A stretch of 64,000 bases of DNA from Streptomyces sp. NBC_00083 (GCF_026343295.1 NZ_JAPELY010000003.1:1116001-1180000); one strand, 5' to 3'. Numbered from the stretch's first letter, positions 24,471 through 35,966 are shown. Numbers and translations: made by a program. Notes: generated by a model not told the origin, from the sequence alone.

Positions 24471-25352
24471 TCAGGGCTGGATGTTCTCCAGGTCCTCCAA
24501 CAGGCTCGGATGCTTCGGTTCCCAGCCGAGGCGCTGCCGGGTGTGGGCGCTCGACGAGGGCTGGTCGCTCGCGAAGATCGGGCCGATGGGGCCGTACGTC
24601 TGCGACGGCACCGGCTCGACCGGCAGGCCGAGACGGCGGCCGATGACCGCGGCGATGTCCCGCACCTGGTCCCCCTCGTCCGCGACGGCGTGCCACACGG
24701 TCCCGGCGTCCGCGCCCTCCAGGGCGAGCCGGAACAGCACCGCCGCGTCGAGCGCGTGGACGGCCGGCCAGCGCTGTGTGCCGTCGCCCGGGTAGCCGGA
24801 CACCCCGGTCCTGCGCGCGATGTCCGTCAGGAGGCCCGCGAACCCGCCCGCGCCCTGGTTGTGCACCGTGCGCGGCAGCCGCACCGCCGTACTCCGTACT
24901 CCGCGTGCGGCAAGATCCAGGACCGCCATGACGGCGCGGCTGCGACCGCCGACCGGCCCGTCGGTCGGCAGCGGGTCGGCCTCGGTGGAGACCCGGCCCG
25001 GCGCGTGCGGCGTACCCGATACGGTCACGAACGGGCGCTCGCTGCCGACGAGTTCATCGCCGAGGGCCGCGAGGGCGGCGCTCTCCTCGGCGACGTTCTT
25101 CGCCAGGGCCTCGGGGCTGCTGAAGTCATTGCCGAAGGCCAGGTGAACGACCCCGTCGGCCCGAGCGGCACCGGCCCGGAGGACGTCCAGATCGGTGAGG
25201 GCTCCGCGGAGCGGTTCGGCCCCGGCCGCCTCGGCGGCGAGCGCGGAGGCGTCGGAACGGGCGAGCGCGAGGACGGTATGGCCGTTGCCGAGGAGTTCGG
25301 CGACGACGGCGGATCCGATCAGACCGGTGGCACCGGTGACGAAAACACGCAT
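24471..25352 (-). CDS. NAD(P)-dependent epimerase/SDR-type oxidoreductase
   Basis: 293 residues of the extended/atypical SDR type. It has the cofactor loop VTGATGLIGSAVV at the start and a VVHLAFGNDFSS segment; no classical YxxxK is clear (the region reads TEADPLPTDGPVGGRSRAV). It resembles NAD-dependent epimerase-like proteins commonly paired with TetR regulators in actinobacteria. Divergent from a TetR gene with two operator copies between them, so probably repressed by that protein. Substrate unknown. Confidence 0.88.
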   Translation of the reverse strand: MRVFVTGATGLIGSAVVAELLGNGHTVLALARSDASALAAEAAGAEPLRGALTDLDVLRAGAARADGVVHLAFGNDFSSPEALAKNVAEESAALAALGDELVGSERPFVTVSGTPHAPGRVSTEADPLPTDGPVGGRSRAVMAVLDLAARGVRSTAVRLPRTVHNQGAGGFAGLLTDIARRTGVSGYPGDGTQRWPAVHALDAAVLFRLALEGADAGTVWHAVADEGDQVRDIAAVIGRRLGLPVEPVPSQTYGPIGPIFASDQPSSSAHTRQRLGWEPKHPSLLEDLENIQP

Positions 25353-25370
25353 GAAAATCCTCCACCAAGT

Positions 25371-25423
25371 GATGGGACTCTTGTCCCATCACGGTAGCAG
25401 GGTGACGGGACAAGAGTCCCATC
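25371..25423. promoter_or_regulatory. twin palindromic operators for the adjacent TetR regulator
   Basis: Operator 1 (25371-25390) is GATGGGAC-TCTT-GTCCCATC, a perfect 8+8 palindrome. Operator 2 (25404-25423) is the same site in the opposite orientation with one mismatch. Their centres are 33 bp apart, about three helical turns, and together they form a 17-bp perfect inverted repeat (25371-25387 with 25407-25423). They fill the gap between the two divergent starts. Confidence 0.85.
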
Positions 25424-25438
25424 GCCTATGCTGGCCCC

Positions 25439-26017
25439 ATGGGTAGGTGGGAACCGGGCGCGCGCGAGCGCCTCGTCGTGGCAGCGGTCGACCTGTTCAC
25501 GGAGCAGGGGTACGACGCCACGACCGTCGCGCAGATCGTCGAGCGCGCCGGGGTCACCAAGAGCACCTTCTTCCGGCACTTCCCCGACAAGCGCGAGCTG
25601 CTCGTGGCCGGGCAGGAGACGCTGAGCCGGCTGCTGTCCGAGGGGATCGCCGAGGCCCCCGGCGGTGCCACACCGCTGGAGGCGGTCGCCGCCGGTCTCG
25701 AACGGGCGTCGAGCGCGATGGGCCCGATGAACCGCGAGCTCGCTCCGCGCGTCAAGGCGGCCATCGCCGCCTGCAGCGAACTCCAGGAGCGTGACGCGCT
25801 CAAGACCATCAGCCTCGCCGCCGCGATGACGGCGGCCCTGGTCGCGCGCGGCCTGCCCGACCCCACCGCGGCCCTCGCGAGCGAGCTGGGCGTCCTCGCC
25901 TTCAAGCGCGGGTTCGCCCAGTGGTCCGACGGAGACCGCGACGGCGACGACGAACTCGCCGGCTACGTCCTGGCCGCGCTGGACGAGCTGCGCGCGGTCA
26001 GCGCCTCGCTGGGCTGA
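25439..26017 (+). CDS. TetR family transcriptional regulator
   Basis: 192 residues with a canonical TetR HTH (about 10-58: LVVAAVDLFTEQGYDATTVAQIVERAGVTKSTFFRHFPDKRELL) and a helical ligand-binding domain. Divergent from the SDR gene, with two matching operators 15-67 bp upstream of its start. It almost certainly represses both itself and the SDR gene. Confidence 0.93.
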   Translation: MGRWEPGARERLVVAAVDLFTEQGYDATTVAQIVERAGVTKSTFFRHFPDKRELLVAGQETLSRLLSEGIAEAPGGATPLEAVAAGLERASSAMGPMNRELAPRVKAAIAACSELQERDALKTISLAAAMTAALVARGLPDPTAALASELGVLAFKRGFAQWSDGDRDGDDELAGYVLAALDELRAVSASLG

Positions 26018-26299
26018 CCGGGCCGGCGCCCGGCCCCGGCCGGTCCCGGCTCGACGGCCTCAGGGCGCGCCGGGCATCTGAGCGACGGCCGGGCGGACCG
26101 CGATCCACGACGGGGCGCGGGCGCGGATGCCCCGCCTTTCCCGTGCGCCCACGTACCGTCAAGTCACGTGCACGCCGCAGCCGTTGCCCGGATACGTTCA
26201 CCGCGCGCCCACACGGGAAGACGGACCGAGTGATGTCGTCGTCGGGAGCCGTCACCGGACCAACCGCCGGATCAGTCACCTGAACAGGAGAGCACGTCC

Positions 26300-26905
26300 A
26301 TGCGTCTCTACGCCCAGACCCCAGCGCGCCGAAGCCGTCAGCTCTTCGCGGATCTGATCGCCCTGTTCCTGATCGCGGTCACCGTGTCGTTCGCCCTGGT
26401 CGTACGCGACGCGATCCTGACCCTGGCCGAGCCGGGGCGGAAGGCGCAGAGCGCGGGTGACAGCCTCGCCTCCAGTCTCGACGACGCCGGCAACGCGGCA
26501 TCGAAAGTCCCGTTCGTGGGTGGCTCGTTGAAGAAGCCGCTCCAGTCCGCGGCCCACGCCGGCACCAGTCTCTCCGACGCCGGTCAGTCGCTGCAGGACA
26601 CCGTGGGGCACGTGGCGACGCTGACCACGATCGCTCTGATCGTGCTTCCGACCGCCGTCATCCCGATGCTGTGGCTCGTTCCGAGGGCGCGATGGATCCG
26701 GCGCACCGCCACCACCCGCCGGCTTCTGGACGCTCCCGGCGGCGCGGACCTCCTGGCGCTGCGGGCGCTCACCGGACCCCAGCGGCCGCTGTCCGCGCTC
26801 CCCACGCCGCCGGGCGGCCTGGCCGATGCCTGGCGCCGCGGAGACCCCGACGTGATCGCCGACCTCGCGGCACTGACGCTGCGCCGGGTGGGCCTTCGTC
26901 CGTGA
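26300..26905 (+). CDS. membrane protein with two transmembrane segments
   Basis: 201 residues. A first membrane span (about 17-40; IALFLIAVTVSFALVV) is followed by an extracellular region of about 70 residues (Ala/Ser/Asp-rich, helical). A second span (about 105-125; IALIVLPTAVIPMLWLV) leads to a basic cytoplasmic tail. This topology occurs in uncharacterised actinobacterial proteins, and no enzyme motif is present. AGGAG lies 10 nt upstream of the ATG. Monocistronic; its stop is followed by a strong hairpin. Confidence 0.75.
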   Translation: MRLYAQTPARRSRQLFADLIALFLIAVTVSFALVVRDAILTLAEPGRKAQSAGDSLASSLDDAGNAASKVPFVGGSLKKPLQSAAHAGTSLSDAGQSLQDTVGHVATLTTIALIVLPTAVIPMLWLVPRARWIRRTATTRRLLDAPGGADLLALRALTGPQRPLSALPTPPGGLADAWRRGDPDVIADLAALTLRRVGLRP

Positions 26906-26921
26906 CGCAAGATCCTCGGCT

Positions 26922-26968
26922 CGGCCCCGTCCGGCCCGGACCGTATGCGTCCGGGACGGGCGGGGCCG
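26922..26968. terminator. bidirectional G/C-rich hairpin
   Basis: Long imperfect inverted repeat (GGCCCCGTCC and CCCGGAC on the left, GTCCGGG and GGGCGGGGCC on the right) between the membrane protein gene and the convergent PIG-L gene. Confidence 0.7.
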
Positions 26969-26981
26969 GGCTCTCGGTGGC

Positions 26982-27815
26982 TCAGCGCAGGCCGGCGAAC
27001 AGGTCGTTCTCGGGGAGCTCCGCGCCGGTGGTGTCCTGGACGCGTACGAAGGTCTCCACGCCCATCAGCTCCGTGAACCGTTCCACGCCCATCCGCAGGA
27101 AGAAGATGTTCTCGCCCTGGCTCGCGTGTGCGGCCAGCGCGTCGAACTTCTGGGCGCCGAAGGGCGAGGTGTCCACCCAGGTGGTGATCTCCTCGTCCGG
27201 GAGCCCGATCTTCGCCATCGCGGCGGCCTCGGCGGGGTCCGGCTCCGGGGCGTCCGGGTGGAACTCGCGCATGACCTCGCCGAACCGCTGCATCATCGTG
27301 CGGGGCGCCGTCGTCCAGTACACCTTCGGCGTCTGCTCGATCATGGCCAGCGCCGCCATCGTGATGCGGTTCGCCTGGATGTGGTCCGGGTGCCCGTAGA
27401 AGCCGTTCTCGTCATAGGTGACGACCACATCGGGTTCGTAGCGGCGCATGAGTTCCGCGAGGCGCGCGGCGCCCTCCTCCACGGGCGTCCGCCAGAACGA
27501 CCCGGGGGCGTCGTTGGTGGACCAGCCCATCATCCCGGAGTCGGCGTAGTCCAGCATCTCCAAGTGACTGACCTTCAGGACGGCGCAGCTCGCCTTGAGT
27601 TCATCCCGTCGCATCGAAGCGATGGCCGCCGGGTCGTGCCCGGGGTCGCCCGGCTTCACCCCGCCGGGCCCGTCGCCGCATCCTCCGTCGGTACATGTCA
27701 CGAGGACCGTGCGAATTCCCTCTGCCGCGTAGCGGGCGAGAACTCCACCCGTGCTCGTGGCCTCGTCATCGGGGTGGGCGTGCACAGCCATGATGGTCAA
27801 AGGCCGATCGGTCAT
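26982..27815 (-). CDS. PIG-L family deacetylase (Mca/LmbE-like)
   Basis: 277 residues with the zinc motif HAHPDDE near the N-terminus and the partner GHPDHIQ in the middle, as in MshB and the mycothiol S-conjugate amidase Mca. Length and the DSGMMGW and YDENGFYGHPDH segments fit the Mca/MshB side of the family, which hydrolyses GlcNAc-type amides in mycothiol metabolism. Start ATG at 27815 with AGGAGA 9 nt upstream; the ATG seven codons earlier has no ribosome site. Exact substrate (mycothiol conjugate or other amide) not decidable. Confidence 0.88.
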   Translation of the reverse strand: MTDRPLTIMAVHAHPDDEATSTGGVLARYAAEGIRTVLVTCTDGGCGDGPGGVKPGDPGHDPAAIASMRRDELKASCAVLKVSHLEMLDYADSGMMGWSTNDAPGSFWRTPVEEGAARLAELMRRYEPDVVVTYDENGFYGHPDHIQANRITMAALAMIEQTPKVYWTTAPRTMMQRFGEVMREFHPDAPEPDPAEAAAMAKIGLPDEEITTWVDTSPFGAQKFDALAAHASQGENIFFLRMGVERFTELMGVETFVRVQDTTGAELPENDLFAGLR

Positions 27816-28020
27816 GACGTATTTCTCCTGTATCAAAGGGTTTCCAGGGGTTTCAGCTCTATATCCACCTGGGCGGACCCCGCCGGAGCGGGCTCAGTCG
27901 TCCTCACCCATTCTTACTGGAAGCGCCACGGTCACGCGGTGGCAACGCCTGCCCGACGGACGTGATCCGCCGTCGCCGTCGAGGATCACGGTCCTCTCCC
28001 CGGTCTCGTCGCCGCAGGGG

Positions 28021-28233
28021 TCAGGCGAAAAGCGACGGATCGTGATCGTCGGCCGGTTCGGCGCACTGCTCGCCGAAGAGCAGGGTGGTGCAGGGCCCGC
28101 CGTCGCCGGTGTACGCGTGGTGGCGGATCGGGTCGAGGGGAATGCTGACCTGCCCGCTCAAAGGAGGCGGGGTCGGCTGCGCGAGTTCCGCCTCGACCCG
28201 GGTGATCCGGGTGATGATGTCGTCGCTGGTCAC
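28021..28233 (-). CDS. small hypothetical protein
   Basis: 70 residues, GTG start at 28233 with GGGAGA about 8 nt upstream. Acidic C-terminus (PADDHDPSLF), a Pro-rich centre and two cysteines. No recognised domain. Codon bias and ribosome site support translation. Confidence 0.55.
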   Translation of the reverse strand: MTSDDIITRITRVEAELAQPTPPPLSGQVSIPLDPIRHHAYTGDGGPCTTLLFGEQCAEPADDHDPSLFA

Positions 28234-28420
28234 GGGCGTTCTCCCTCGGTAGCGGGCGGGCCTGTCGTTCCTACCCGTTCGTTACCCGTTCTCTCACGAG
28301 TCGGTCGTCGAAGAGGAAGCCGGCCCGGTGGGCACCGCGCCGCGCGAGCCGGCGTTCCGCGGCCGCGGCGGCGCGCGCCGGGGCGCCAGGGCGGCGGCGG
28401 CCTGTCGTAGGGTGCGATGC

Positions 28421-28888
28421 ATGAGCCCAAAAGTCGCTACCAACACCCCTGTCGAACTGGACCAGTTGCTGGAATTCATCCGCCCGCGGCACCGCGCCAT
28501 CCTGCTGACCCGACGCGCCGACGGCAGCCCGCAGGGCTCGCCGCTCACCTGCGGCGTCGATGACGCGGGCCGCCTGGTCATGTCCACGTACCCCGAGCGC
28601 GCCAAGACGCGCAACGCGCGCCGGGAGCAGCGCGTGAGCGTCATCGTCCTCTCGGACGAGTGGAACGGGCCGTGGGTCCAGGTGGACGGCGAGGCCGAAG
28701 TCATCGACCCGCCGGATTCGGTCGAGCCGCTCGTGGACTACTTCCGCAGCATCAGCGGCGAGCACCCGGACTGGGCGGAGTACCGCGCGGCGATGGTGAA
28801 GCAGGGCAAGTCCCTGATCCGTGTCACGCCGGTCCGCTGGGGCCCGGTGGCGACGGGCGGCTTCCCGGCCTCGCTCGCGCAGGAGTAG
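28421..28888 (+). CDS. PPOX-class F420/FMN-dependent oxidoreductase
   Basis: 155 residues of the split-barrel pyridoxamine-phosphate-oxidase-like fold. RHRAILLTRRADGSPQGSPLTCGVDDAGRLVMSTYPERAKTRNARR is the cofactor-binding N-half, and the C-terminus ends with RVTPVRWGPV. This is typical of Streptomyces F420-dependent TIGR-type family members. It reduces small molecules using F420 or FMN. The ATG at 28421 starts the conserved region; the upstream extension to 28328 is not family-like. Monocistronic, followed by a hairpin. Confidence 0.88.
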   Translation: MSPKVATNTPVELDQLLEFIRPRHRAILLTRRADGSPQGSPLTCGVDDAGRLVMSTYPERAKTRNARREQRVSVIVLSDEWNGPWVQVDGEAEVIDPPDSVEPLVDYFRSISGEHPDWAEYRAAMVKQGKSLIRVTPVRWGPVATGGFPASLAQE

Positions 28889-28910
28889 GAGCCCTTCGGA
28901 CCGGCCCCGA

Positions 28911-28941
28911 GCCCGGCCCGGCGTACGGCGCCGGGCCCGGC
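28911..28941. terminator. G/C-rich hairpin after the PPOX gene
   Basis: Imperfect inverted repeat around CCCGGC...GCCGGG in the gap between the PPOX gene and glgX. Confidence 0.45.
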
Positions 28942-29014
28942 GATCGGGCAACGCCGTCGGGGTGCCGCCGCGTCGGGGGCCGTCCGTCGGGGGCTCTCGT
29001 GTTTTGATGCGGGA

Positions 29015-31153
<2,139 letters not shown>

Positions 31154-31244
31154 TCAGGCCCTCTGTGCCTCACGTGGGTGATTTCCAGGGGCGGAGTTAC
31201 GCTGAAATGAGCTGAGGCCCCTGGACATCACCTTGGGAGGGCCT

Positions 31245-32675
31245 GTGAGTGCTAGGACGCAGCCAGGCTTCGACCCCACCCGCGTTCCGCATCTGCTCGG
31301 GTCGTTCGCACCGGTGACAGAAGAGGTCGACGCCATCGACCTGGAGGTGACCGGGGACATCCCGTCCTCGCTGGACGGCCTGTACGTCCGCAACGGGCCC
31401 AATCCCCGCTTCACCCCGATCGGGTCGTACCTCTACCCGATCGACGGCGACGGCATGCTGCACGGCGTCTGGCTCTCCGAGGGGCGGGCCCGCTACCGCA
31501 ACCGCTTCGTCCGCACTCCGGGGCTGCTGGCCGAGGAACGCGTCGGCCACGCCCTGTGGGGCGGCCTGGAGTCGTTCGTTCTGCCCGGCCCCGACGTCGT
31601 CGGGCCCGAACTGGCCAACGAGTTCAAGGACCTTCCCGACATCAACGTCGTCAGCCACGCCGGCCGTCTGATGGCGCTCGCGGAGTCGGCGTGCCCGTTC
31701 CGGATGGACGACGAGCTGGAGACGGTCGGCCGGGAGGATTTCGGGGGCGCTCTGCCCGTGGGCATCACGGCCCACCCCAAGATCGATCCCGTCACCGGCG
31801 AGATGGTGGTGTTCTGCTACGCGCTCGAAGCCCCGTACCTGACGTGGTCGATCATCGATCCCACGGGTGTCGTCATCCGGAAGGCCACACCCGTCGAGGG
31901 CGTCGACGAGCCGATGATGATCCACGACATGGCGCTGACCAAGCGGTACATCGTCCTCGTGCTCTCCCCGGTCTTCATCGACCTCGAAGGGGCGATGTCC
32001 GGGGGCTCCTTCCTCGCCTGGCGCCCCGAGCGCGGGACACGCGTCGCGCTGATCCCGCGCGACGGCGGCCGGGTGCGGTGGGCGTCGGACGAGGCGTTCT
32101 GGCTGTGGCACACGGTGAACGCGTACGACGACGGGCCCGAGGGCGAGGGCGACGTCGTCCTCGAATACGTGCAGTGGAGCCGTCTGACGGTGGGCAGCGC
32201 TTCCGCGGCGTCCTCGGCGGATCCCGTGCGGTGCAACCTGGTGCGGGCTCGTATCGACCCGGTCGCGGGCCGCATGGCCCGCACCGACATCGACGACGCC
32301 CGGGTGGAACTGCCCCGCATCGACGACCGGCGCATCGGCCGGCGCCACCGGTTCCTCGCACTGGCTGCCCGGGTCGAGGGCCCGGACCTGCTGCCGGGGG
32401 AGTTCAACGCCCTGCGCTGGTACGACACCGAGACCAACACCGCGAGCGTCTGGCCCGCCGGGGACCTGTCGGTGGGGGAGCCGGTCTTCGCGCCCGAGCC
32501 CGGCCGCCCGTCCGACGAGCGCGGCCACTGGCTGACGTTCGCGACCGACCGCACGGACGGGACGAGCTGGTTCCTCGTCATCCCGGCCGAGGACCCCGCG
32601 TCCGGGCCCGTCGCGCGGGTCCGCATTCCGGTCCGCGTCCCCCTCGGCCTGCACGGCTCCTGGCTGCCCACGTGA
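31245..32675 (+). CDS. carotenoid oxygenase family protein
   Basis: 476 residues, seven-bladed CCO fold. The four iron-ligating histidines sit in the family contexts AHPKID, IHDMALT, WHTVNAY and LHGSWLP (the last near the C-terminus). The opening YVRNGPNP and DGDGMLHG motifs are also present. The enzymes cleave carotenoid, retinoid or stilbene double bonds with O2. The GTG at 31245 follows GGGAGGG by a few bases. The adjacent glgX is not functionally linked in an obvious way, and no carotenoid synthesis genes lie nearby. Confidence 0.93.
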   Translation: MSARTQPGFDPTRVPHLLGSFAPVTEEVDAIDLEVTGDIPSSLDGLYVRNGPNPRFTPIGSYLYPIDGDGMLHGVWLSEGRARYRNRFVRTPGLLAEERVGHALWGGLESFVLPGPDVVGPELANEFKDLPDINVVSHAGRLMALAESACPFRMDDELETVGREDFGGALPVGITAHPKIDPVTGEMVVFCYALEAPYLTWSIIDPTGVVIRKATPVEGVDEPMMIHDMALTKRYIVLVLSPVFIDLEGAMSGGSFLAWRPERGTRVALIPRDGGRVRWASDEAFWLWHTVNAYDDGPEGEGDVVLEYVQWSRLTVGSASAASSADPVRCNLVRARIDPVAGRMARTDIDDARVELPRIDDRRIGRRHRFLALAARVEGPDLLPGEFNALRWYDTETNTASVWPAGDLSVGEPVFAPEPGRPSDERGHWLTFATDRTDGTSWFLVIPAEDPASGPVARVRIPVRVPLGLHGSWLPT

Positions 32676-32875
32676 ACGGACCGGCCGGCTCGGAGTTTCG
32701 TGAACCACGTGTGGGCGAGCCTGAGGTTCATATCGCCAACTCGGCTGTCTGTAGGGCACCTTGAGATCCTGGGCGGTCTCTTGCGATCACTACCGTGCGG
32801 TGCCGGGATGTTGGCCTGGGGCGGAGTGTGATCGAGTGTGACGTGCGAGTCGGGCGAACAAGGGAGACATGGGCT

Positions 32876-33292
32876 GTGATCAACGAGTGGTACGTCCTCA
32901 TCGAGGAGGACACCATGATCGGTGAGAACGCCGACGGGGTGCATCTGAGGCTGCACCGGTGGATGCTCGTGGGCACGCACCGCATCGGCCAGGACCGGGC
33001 CGAGGCGGTCGCCATGGCCGAGGACGCCGCGCTGCGCTACATACCGCGGGTACTGGCCCGGCACGCCCGGCCCGGCGACGAGCCGGGCCGGGAGGCTTTC
33101 CTCGCCCAGGACGGCACCTGGGTCGTCCTGGTGCGACAGCGCCGGCGCGAGTGCCATTTCCGGGTGACCGCGGCCCGGCTGATGCACTCCCGTACGGAGG
33201 AGGAGGCGCGGGCGAAGAGCCTCAAGGAGAAGCTGCGCAGTGCGCTGGACGGTCCGGCTCCGCTGCCGCAGCCCTGGGCGCCCGGCCGGTAG
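32876..33292 (+). CDS. hypothetical protein, Streptomyces-type
   Basis: 138 residues from a GTG at 32876. The product starts NEWYVLIEEDTMIGENADGVHLRLHRWMLVGTHR, an alpha/beta pattern, and ends in a basic helix (EEARAKSLKEKLR). No domain recognised and no catalytic motif. Codon bias is good through the frame. GGGAGA lies about 10 nt upstream. Frames further upstream in this gap look non-coding. Confidence 0.6.
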   Translation: MINEWYVLIEEDTMIGENADGVHLRLHRWMLVGTHRIGQDRAEAVAMAEDAALRYIPRVLARHARPGDEPGREAFLAQDGTWVVLVRQRRRECHFRVTAARLMHSRTEEEARAKSLKEKLRSALDGPAPLPQPWAPGR

Positions 33293-33306
33293 GAGCCCTG
33301 GGTCAG

Positions 33307-34191
33307 TCAGCGCGCAAGTGCGGTCGAGCCCGTCCAGCCGGCCAGGAGATCGAGTGCCTGGCGCGCGGATGAGTCGGGCTCGGGGGAGTAGATGGTGATA
33401 CGGAGCCCGGGGTCGGCGGCCAGATCGAGGGCCTCATAGGGCAGGGCCAGGTCCCCGACGAGCGGGTGGTGGAGTCGTTTCACGCCGGAGCGCTGGAACT
33501 TCACGTCGTGCCGGGCCCAGCGCCGGGCGAACTCGTCGCTCTTCGTGGACAGTTCGCCGATCAGCTCCATCAGCCCCCTGTCCTGCGGCGAGCGGCCGGT
33601 CTCGGTGCGCAGGAAGGCGACCGAGTCGTCGGCGGCCTTCTCCCACTCGGGCCAGAAATCGGCGGACCCAGGATCGAGGAAAACGAACCGCGCGGTGTTG
33701 ACCGGGCCGCGCTGTGCGAACAACGGGGAATCGTAGACCGGGGCGTAGAGAGCCCGGCCGAGTGCGTTGGCGGCGAGGATGTCGTAGCGCCCGTTGCGGA
33801 TGTAGGCCGGCAGGTCGGTCATCGCGTCGAGCATCCGCAGAACCACCGGTCGGATCCGCCCCGTCGCGGCGGTGGGCCGATGCCCGGACGCAGTGGCCGC
33901 GCGGGCCAGGTCGTAGAGGTAGGCCCGCTCGGCCTCGTCGAGCTGAAGCGCGCGGGACAAGGAGTCCAGCACCGAGTCCGAGGCGCCGCGCAGGTTCCCG
34001 CGCTCCAGGCGGATGTAGTAGTCGATGCTCATCCCGGCCAGCAGGGCCACCTCCTCCCGGCGCAACCCGGTCACCCGTCGATGGCCGCCGAAGACGGGCA
34101 GCCCCGCCCGCTGCGGCGTGAGGCGGGCGCGACGGGTGCTGAGGAACTTCCGCACCTCGTCGGTCCGCTCATGCCTCTCGCTGTCGCTCAC
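33307..34191 (-). CDS. XRE/MmyB-like transcriptional regulator
   Basis: 294 residues. An N-terminal HTH_XRE domain (GGHRRVTGLRREEVALLAGMSIDYYIRLERGN, about residues 36-68) is followed by the MmyB-like ligand-binding domain (DLPAYIRNGRYDILAANALGRAL and later FVFLDPGSADFWPEWEKAADDSVAFLR). Such regulators usually control the divergent dehydrogenase gene, which matches the SDR at 34377. Start ATG at 34191. Confidence 0.93.
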   Translation of the reverse strand: MSDSERHERTDEVRKFLSTRRARLTPQRAGLPVFGGHRRVTGLRREEVALLAGMSIDYYIRLERGNLRGASDSVLDSLSRALQLDEAERAYLYDLARAATASGHRPTAATGRIRPVVLRMLDAMTDLPAYIRNGRYDILAANALGRALYAPVYDSPLFAQRGPVNTARFVFLDPGSADFWPEWEKAADDSVAFLRTETGRSPQDRGLMELIGELSTKSDEFARRWARHDVKFQRSGVKRLHHPLVGDLALPYEALDLAADPGLRITIYSPEPDSSARQALDLLAGWTGSTALAR

Positions 34192-34376
34192 CTCACCACC
34201 GTAGGTCGTGCGGCGCTGGGCTGGGAGGTACTGCCGTTACCCGGAAGAGAGGTCACTCCCACCCGCGCACGCATACGGGTTCCATGACAGGGACGCAGCA
34301 AGGCAGAGCGCCCTCACACCGGCCCTGCCGAGCACCCGGCGCGTCACCCCGCACGACCACATGGAAAGGCGTCACG

Positions 34377-35168
34377 GTGGACAACCCCTACACAACACAC
34401 GCGGAACGTTTCGATCTGAGCGGAAAGCGCGCGCTCGTCACCGGCGGCACCAGAGGCATCGGGATGATGATCGCGCGTGGCCTTCTCCAGGCGGGCGTCC
34501 GCGTGGTCATCAGCTCACGCGACGCAGGAGCGTGCACTCGGGCGCAGGAAGAGCTGTCCGCGTTCGGTGAGGTGCGGGCCATCCCCGCCGACCTGTCCCG
34601 CCACGGTGAGTGCCGGCGGCTGTCCGATCTTGTCGCCGCCGACTCGGAGCGCCTCGACATCCTCGTCAACAACGCGGGCGCCATGTGGGACGAACCGCTG
34701 GCGACGTTCCCGGACGCGGCCTGGGACACGGTCGTCGACCTCAATCTGAAGGCACCGTTCTGGCTGGTCCAGGCGCTGCTGCCCGCTCTCCGCAGGGCGG
34801 GCACCGCCGACGATCCCGCGCGGATCATCAACATCGGCAGCATCGCCGCCATCCACATCCCCCAGCGGCCCAACTACTCGTACTCCAGCAGCAAGGCCGC
34901 ACTGCACCAACTCACCAGAGTGCTCGCCAAGGAGCTGGGGCCGCAGCACGTCACCGTGAACGCCGTGGCTCCGGGACCTTTCCCGTCGACGATGATGGCC
35001 GCGACGCTCGATGAGTTCGGCGAGGCGATCGTGGCGTCGGCCCCACTGCGCCGGATCGGCCGCGACGACGACATGGCGGGTGTCGCCGTGTTCCTCGCGA
35101 GCCGGGCAGGCGCCTATGTGACGGGCGCCGTGATCCCCGTCGACGGTGGCATCGCCACAACCGCGTAG
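34377..35168 (+). CDS. SDR family oxidoreductase (FabG-like)
   Basis: 263 residues. Cofactor loop VTGGTRGIGMM, NNAGAMWDEPL, catalytic Ser in NIGSIAAIH and YSYSSSKAALH (Tyr and Lys), and the closing GAVIPVDGGI. A classical 3-oxoacyl-ACP-reductase-like enzyme. GTG start at 34377 with AAAGG about 8 nt upstream. The open frame from 34284 adds a Pro/Arg-rich stretch and is rejected. Divergent from the MmyB-like regulator across 185 bp, its probable controller. Confidence 0.93.
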   Translation: MDNPYTTHAERFDLSGKRALVTGGTRGIGMMIARGLLQAGVRVVISSRDAGACTRAQEELSAFGEVRAIPADLSRHGECRRLSDLVAADSERLDILVNNAGAMWDEPLATFPDAAWDTVVDLNLKAPFWLVQALLPALRRAGTADDPARIINIGSIAAIHIPQRPNYSYSSSKAALHQLTRVLAKELGPQHVTVNAVAPGPFPSTMMAATLDEFGEAIVASAPLRRIGRDDDMAGVAVFLASRAGAYVTGAVIPVDGGIATTA

Positions 35169-35246
35169 GCGGCCCGCCCCCTCCCGTGGTCGGCGCACTA
35201 GGCTCGGATCCCGTACGAGACGCCGCACCATCCCACGGGGGAACAC

Positions 35247-35930
35247 ATGACGATGCACCGTCCCGGCCAGCCCGGCGACCTGCCGGAGGCCGAACTGCTC
35301 TGGGCGCGCTGGGGACTTCTCGCGGTCCTGGAGGCGTCGGCCGAGGAGGAGGAGCTGGCCTTCGTGCACCGCACGGGCCACTGGATCGACGGCGGCGGCC
35401 TCCACCTCGACGACTGCGGCACCACGTGCTGGACGTTGGAGAGGCTGGGCCAGGGGCGCTTCGTGCTCTACGGGGAGGACGAGTCCAGCGGCGTCAAATG
35501 GCACAAGCCGTCCATCGACATGCTGGCCGGCGCACCGGACTGGCTCCCGCTCGACACACTCCGCCACCTGATCGACGGGTACGAGCTGGGCTGCGTGTAC
35601 TGGTACGAGAACGGCGCCTGGGCACGTGCCCCGTACCCCGACAGCCTCGACGACGACGGCCTGGACTGCGGCATGAGCCGGTTCGTCGACCGCTCCGACG
35701 TGCTGGACGCCCTCGACCTCGGTCAGGACGCGCCGGTAGGCCCGGAGGAGATCCTGGACCACGCCGAACGCCGCGAGCTGACGCCGGGGCTCCTGGAGTC
35801 CCTGGTCGCGGGGTCCGAGTACGACCACTGGGAACTCCCCGTCATGCTGCGGGCGCTGCACGGCACGGGCCTGGCCGGCACGGGCGTTTCGGTGCCTGAC
35901 GGAGCGTCAAGTACCCCTGTGGGAGGGTGA
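35247..35930 (+). CDS. hypothetical protein
   Basis: 227 residues, acidic, Trp/Asp-rich, cytoplasmic. It contains HWIDGGGLHLDDCGTTCWTLERLGQGRFVLYGEDESS and a DWLPLDTLRHLIDGYELGCVYWYENGAWARAPYPDSLDDDGL segment. I recall related Actinobacteria proteins of unknown function, some in SUKH-like or knr4-like contexts. No catalytic signature. GGGGGA precedes the ATG. Convergent with the membrane protein gene to its right. Confidence 0.65.
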   Translation: MTMHRPGQPGDLPEAELLWARWGLLAVLEASAEEEELAFVHRTGHWIDGGGLHLDDCGTTCWTLERLGQGRFVLYGEDESSGVKWHKPSIDMLAGAPDWLPLDTLRHLIDGYELGCVYWYENGAWARAPYPDSLDDDGLDCGMSRFVDRSDVLDALDLGQDAPVGPEEILDHAERRELTPGLLESLVAGSEYDHWELPVMLRALHGTGLAGTGVSVPDGASSTPVGG

Positions 35931-35966
35931 GTTGTGTTAGCCCGACGATCCACCGCATGGCTCCGG

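Noticed and set aside
31197..32759. 520-codon minus-strand frame opposite the carotenoid oxygenase
   Set aside because: Val/Arg/Gly-rich product without motifs; the plus strand has all four iron-ligand histidines.
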